From: an uncultured Thermomicrobiales bacterium
GTDB taxonomy: Bacteria; Chloroflexota; Chloroflexia; Thermomicrobiales; CADCWN01
NCBI GenBank assembly: GCA_902806415.1
Contig: CADCWN010000168.1
Span: 1-40,544, forward strand
Reading direction: 5' to 3'
DNA length: 40,544 bases
Position numbers and translations under genes: made by a program. The number at the start of each line of letters is the position of its first letter. Position 1 is the first letter of the stretch. The notes under the pieces were generated by a model that was not told the origin of the DNA, did not search any database, and worked only from the letters and a program-made list of their open reading frames with translations. Below, in pieces: positions 39,709-40,544 of the stretch.

Positions 39709-40500
39709 GTGCGACCGCGAGAATCAGGCCGGCGCACCCGGCGCGAACCGACCGGACTGACGCGGCGAGCGGCCCTGCTGCTGGCCGGGACGACCCTGCT
39801 GCTGCTGTTGAGCGCCGGGATCGTCTTCCGGGCATCTCGCCCTTCAGCCGCGACGACGCCGCTCGCCACCCCGCCAACTGCGACGGTCGTTGTCGCGACC
39901 GCCACGGTCGCGCCGACGGTCGCGCCGCGCGCGACACAGGCATCTTCACCGACGCAAGCACCGTCGCCGACGCAGGCACCGCGCGCCACGGTCGCCGCCG
40001 CCACGCCGCGCGCCGCGACGGCGACACGCGCGGCGACGGTCGCCACCCCACAACGCCCGCTCGTCACCAACGGCGGCTGCGCGATGGTGCTGCCGCCGGG
40101 CTTCCGCGAGGAGACGCCGCAGGGTGGCTACTACCCGGCGACCGACCAGACCGGCTTCACCGCGCTCGACGTCTTCAACACCGAGAACGGTACCCGCACC
40201 CCCGAGGAGTTGGCGCAGCGGTTCGCCACCACGACCCTCAGCCAGGTCATCCAGGGCTATCGGCAGACCAGCGCGGAGCGGACCGGCGATGGCTACCGGA
40301 TCGATTACGCCGCGACCGTCGGCGGTCAGCCGGGGCGCGGCAGCCTCTACTTCAAGTCGTTCGGCACCCTCGCGTGCGGCGCGACCCTCTTCACCCTCGA
40401 TCGGTCGAGCCTCCCGTTCGCCAGCACCCTGGAGGTGATGATCCTCTCGCTCCAGGCGGCCCCGGCGACGCGACCCGGCACAGCCACCCCGACGCGGTGA
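39709..40500 (+). CDS. Membrane-anchored protein with Thr/Pro/Ala-rich linker, unknown domain
   Basis: A 263-residue protein I do not recognise. A basic N-terminus ('MRPRESGRRTRREPTGLTRR') precedes one membrane helix ('AALLLAGTTLLLLLSAGIVF', about residues 21-40), so it is anchored with the rest outside. Residues 41-115 are a low-complexity linker of Ala, Thr and Pro with short 'SPTQAP' repeats. The final ~140 residues form a compact domain with two cysteines ('GGCAMVLPPGF' and 'GTLACGATLF') that may form a disulfide; it contains 'TALDVFNTENGTRTPEELAQRF'. GTG at 39709 is chosen for AGGTGG 6 nt upstream; TTG 39661 lies upstream in frame without an RBS. Layout is like the SH3b protein at 26008. 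Confidence 0.72.
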   Translation: MRPRESGRRTRREPTGLTRRAALLLAGTTLLLLLSAGIVFRASRPSAATTPLATPPTATVVVATATVAPTVAPRATQASSPTQAPSPTQAPRATVAAATPRAATATRAATVATPQRPLVTNGGCAMVLPPGFREETPQGGYYPATDQTGFTALDVFNTENGTRTPEELAQRFATTTLSQVIQGYRQTSAERTGDGYRIDYAATVGGQPGRGSLYFKSFGTLACGATLFTLDRSSLPFASTLEVMILSLQAAPATRPGTATPTR

Positions 40501-40544
40501 GAGAGGGCTGGCGGGCGCGGAAGGGTGGCGGGTTGCTGCGTCAG

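Overview
The window (40,544 bp) is GC-rich chromosomal DNA from a free-living heterotroph. Gene style suggests a member of the Chloroflexota, perhaps near Thermomicrobia: a histidine kinase of the 'YDIDLLLNRTLVYG' sensor type, F420-type LLM enzymes, an SH3b protein with a Pro/Thr-rich linker, an M81/MlrC protein, RraA-like, M24 and gamma-glutamyltransferase catabolic proteins, and GTG/TTG starts. This placement is an inference, not a phylogeny. Thirty-five protein-coding genes are supported. I see no rRNA, tRNA, CRISPR array, transposase or prophage gene.

Layout. 1-3277: the end of a family-5 substrate-binding protein and its two permeases (Dpp/Opp type), closed by a clear intrinsic terminator at 3298-3333 and followed at once by a promoter at 3332-3360. 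3406-15548: a same-strand catabolic run with an AXE1-type esterase and a nucleophile-less paralogue, a SelA/DgaE-like PLP enzyme, a GME-family amidinohydrolase, a carbamyl-lysine amidohydrolase, a class III aminotransferase, VOC, RidA, LLM, cyclase-family and ThDP enzymes. The likely theme is breakdown of an amino- or acyl-containing compound imported by the ABC system; the substrate is unknown. 15805-19427: a membrane protein and a NarL-type two-component pair. 19595-23115 (minus): gamma-glutamyltransferase, methyltransferase, LLM. 23305-26976 (plus): sulfurtransferase, VOC, class V aminotransferase, SH3b membrane protein. 27062-30353 (minus): hemolysin III, acyl-ACP desaturase, TetR regulator with a promoter and operator, SDR. 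30748-33623 (minus): M81 protein and a six-hairpin glycosidase-like protein. 33986-36198 (plus): enolase-superfamily dehydratase-like protein and RraA-like protein. 36321-39141 (minus): M24 peptidase and OpgC-like acyltransferase. 39709-40500 (plus): an anchored protein of unknown function.

The most unusual content lies between the genes. (i) Eight intergenic gaps are filled by long inverted repeats whose arms are tandem copies of a 7- or 8-nt word. Five have perfect stems of 16-34 bp, another has 26 bp with one mismatch. The word differs from gap to gap, and variant words are mirrored in both arms. (ii) Two roughly 270-bp palindromes (9173-9455, 35131-35391) consist of inverted copies of a three-hairpin unit; all three stems show compensatory substitutions between copies. 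(iii) A smaller three-hairpin unit occurs three times (4556, 6770, 6882). It shares a CCACGAA linker with (ii), which suggests one superfamily of structured repeats. (iv) Further GC-rich hairpin modules lie at 4381, 7878, 24634, 30484 and 30557. I consider this intergenic hairpin system the best candidate for something undescribed.
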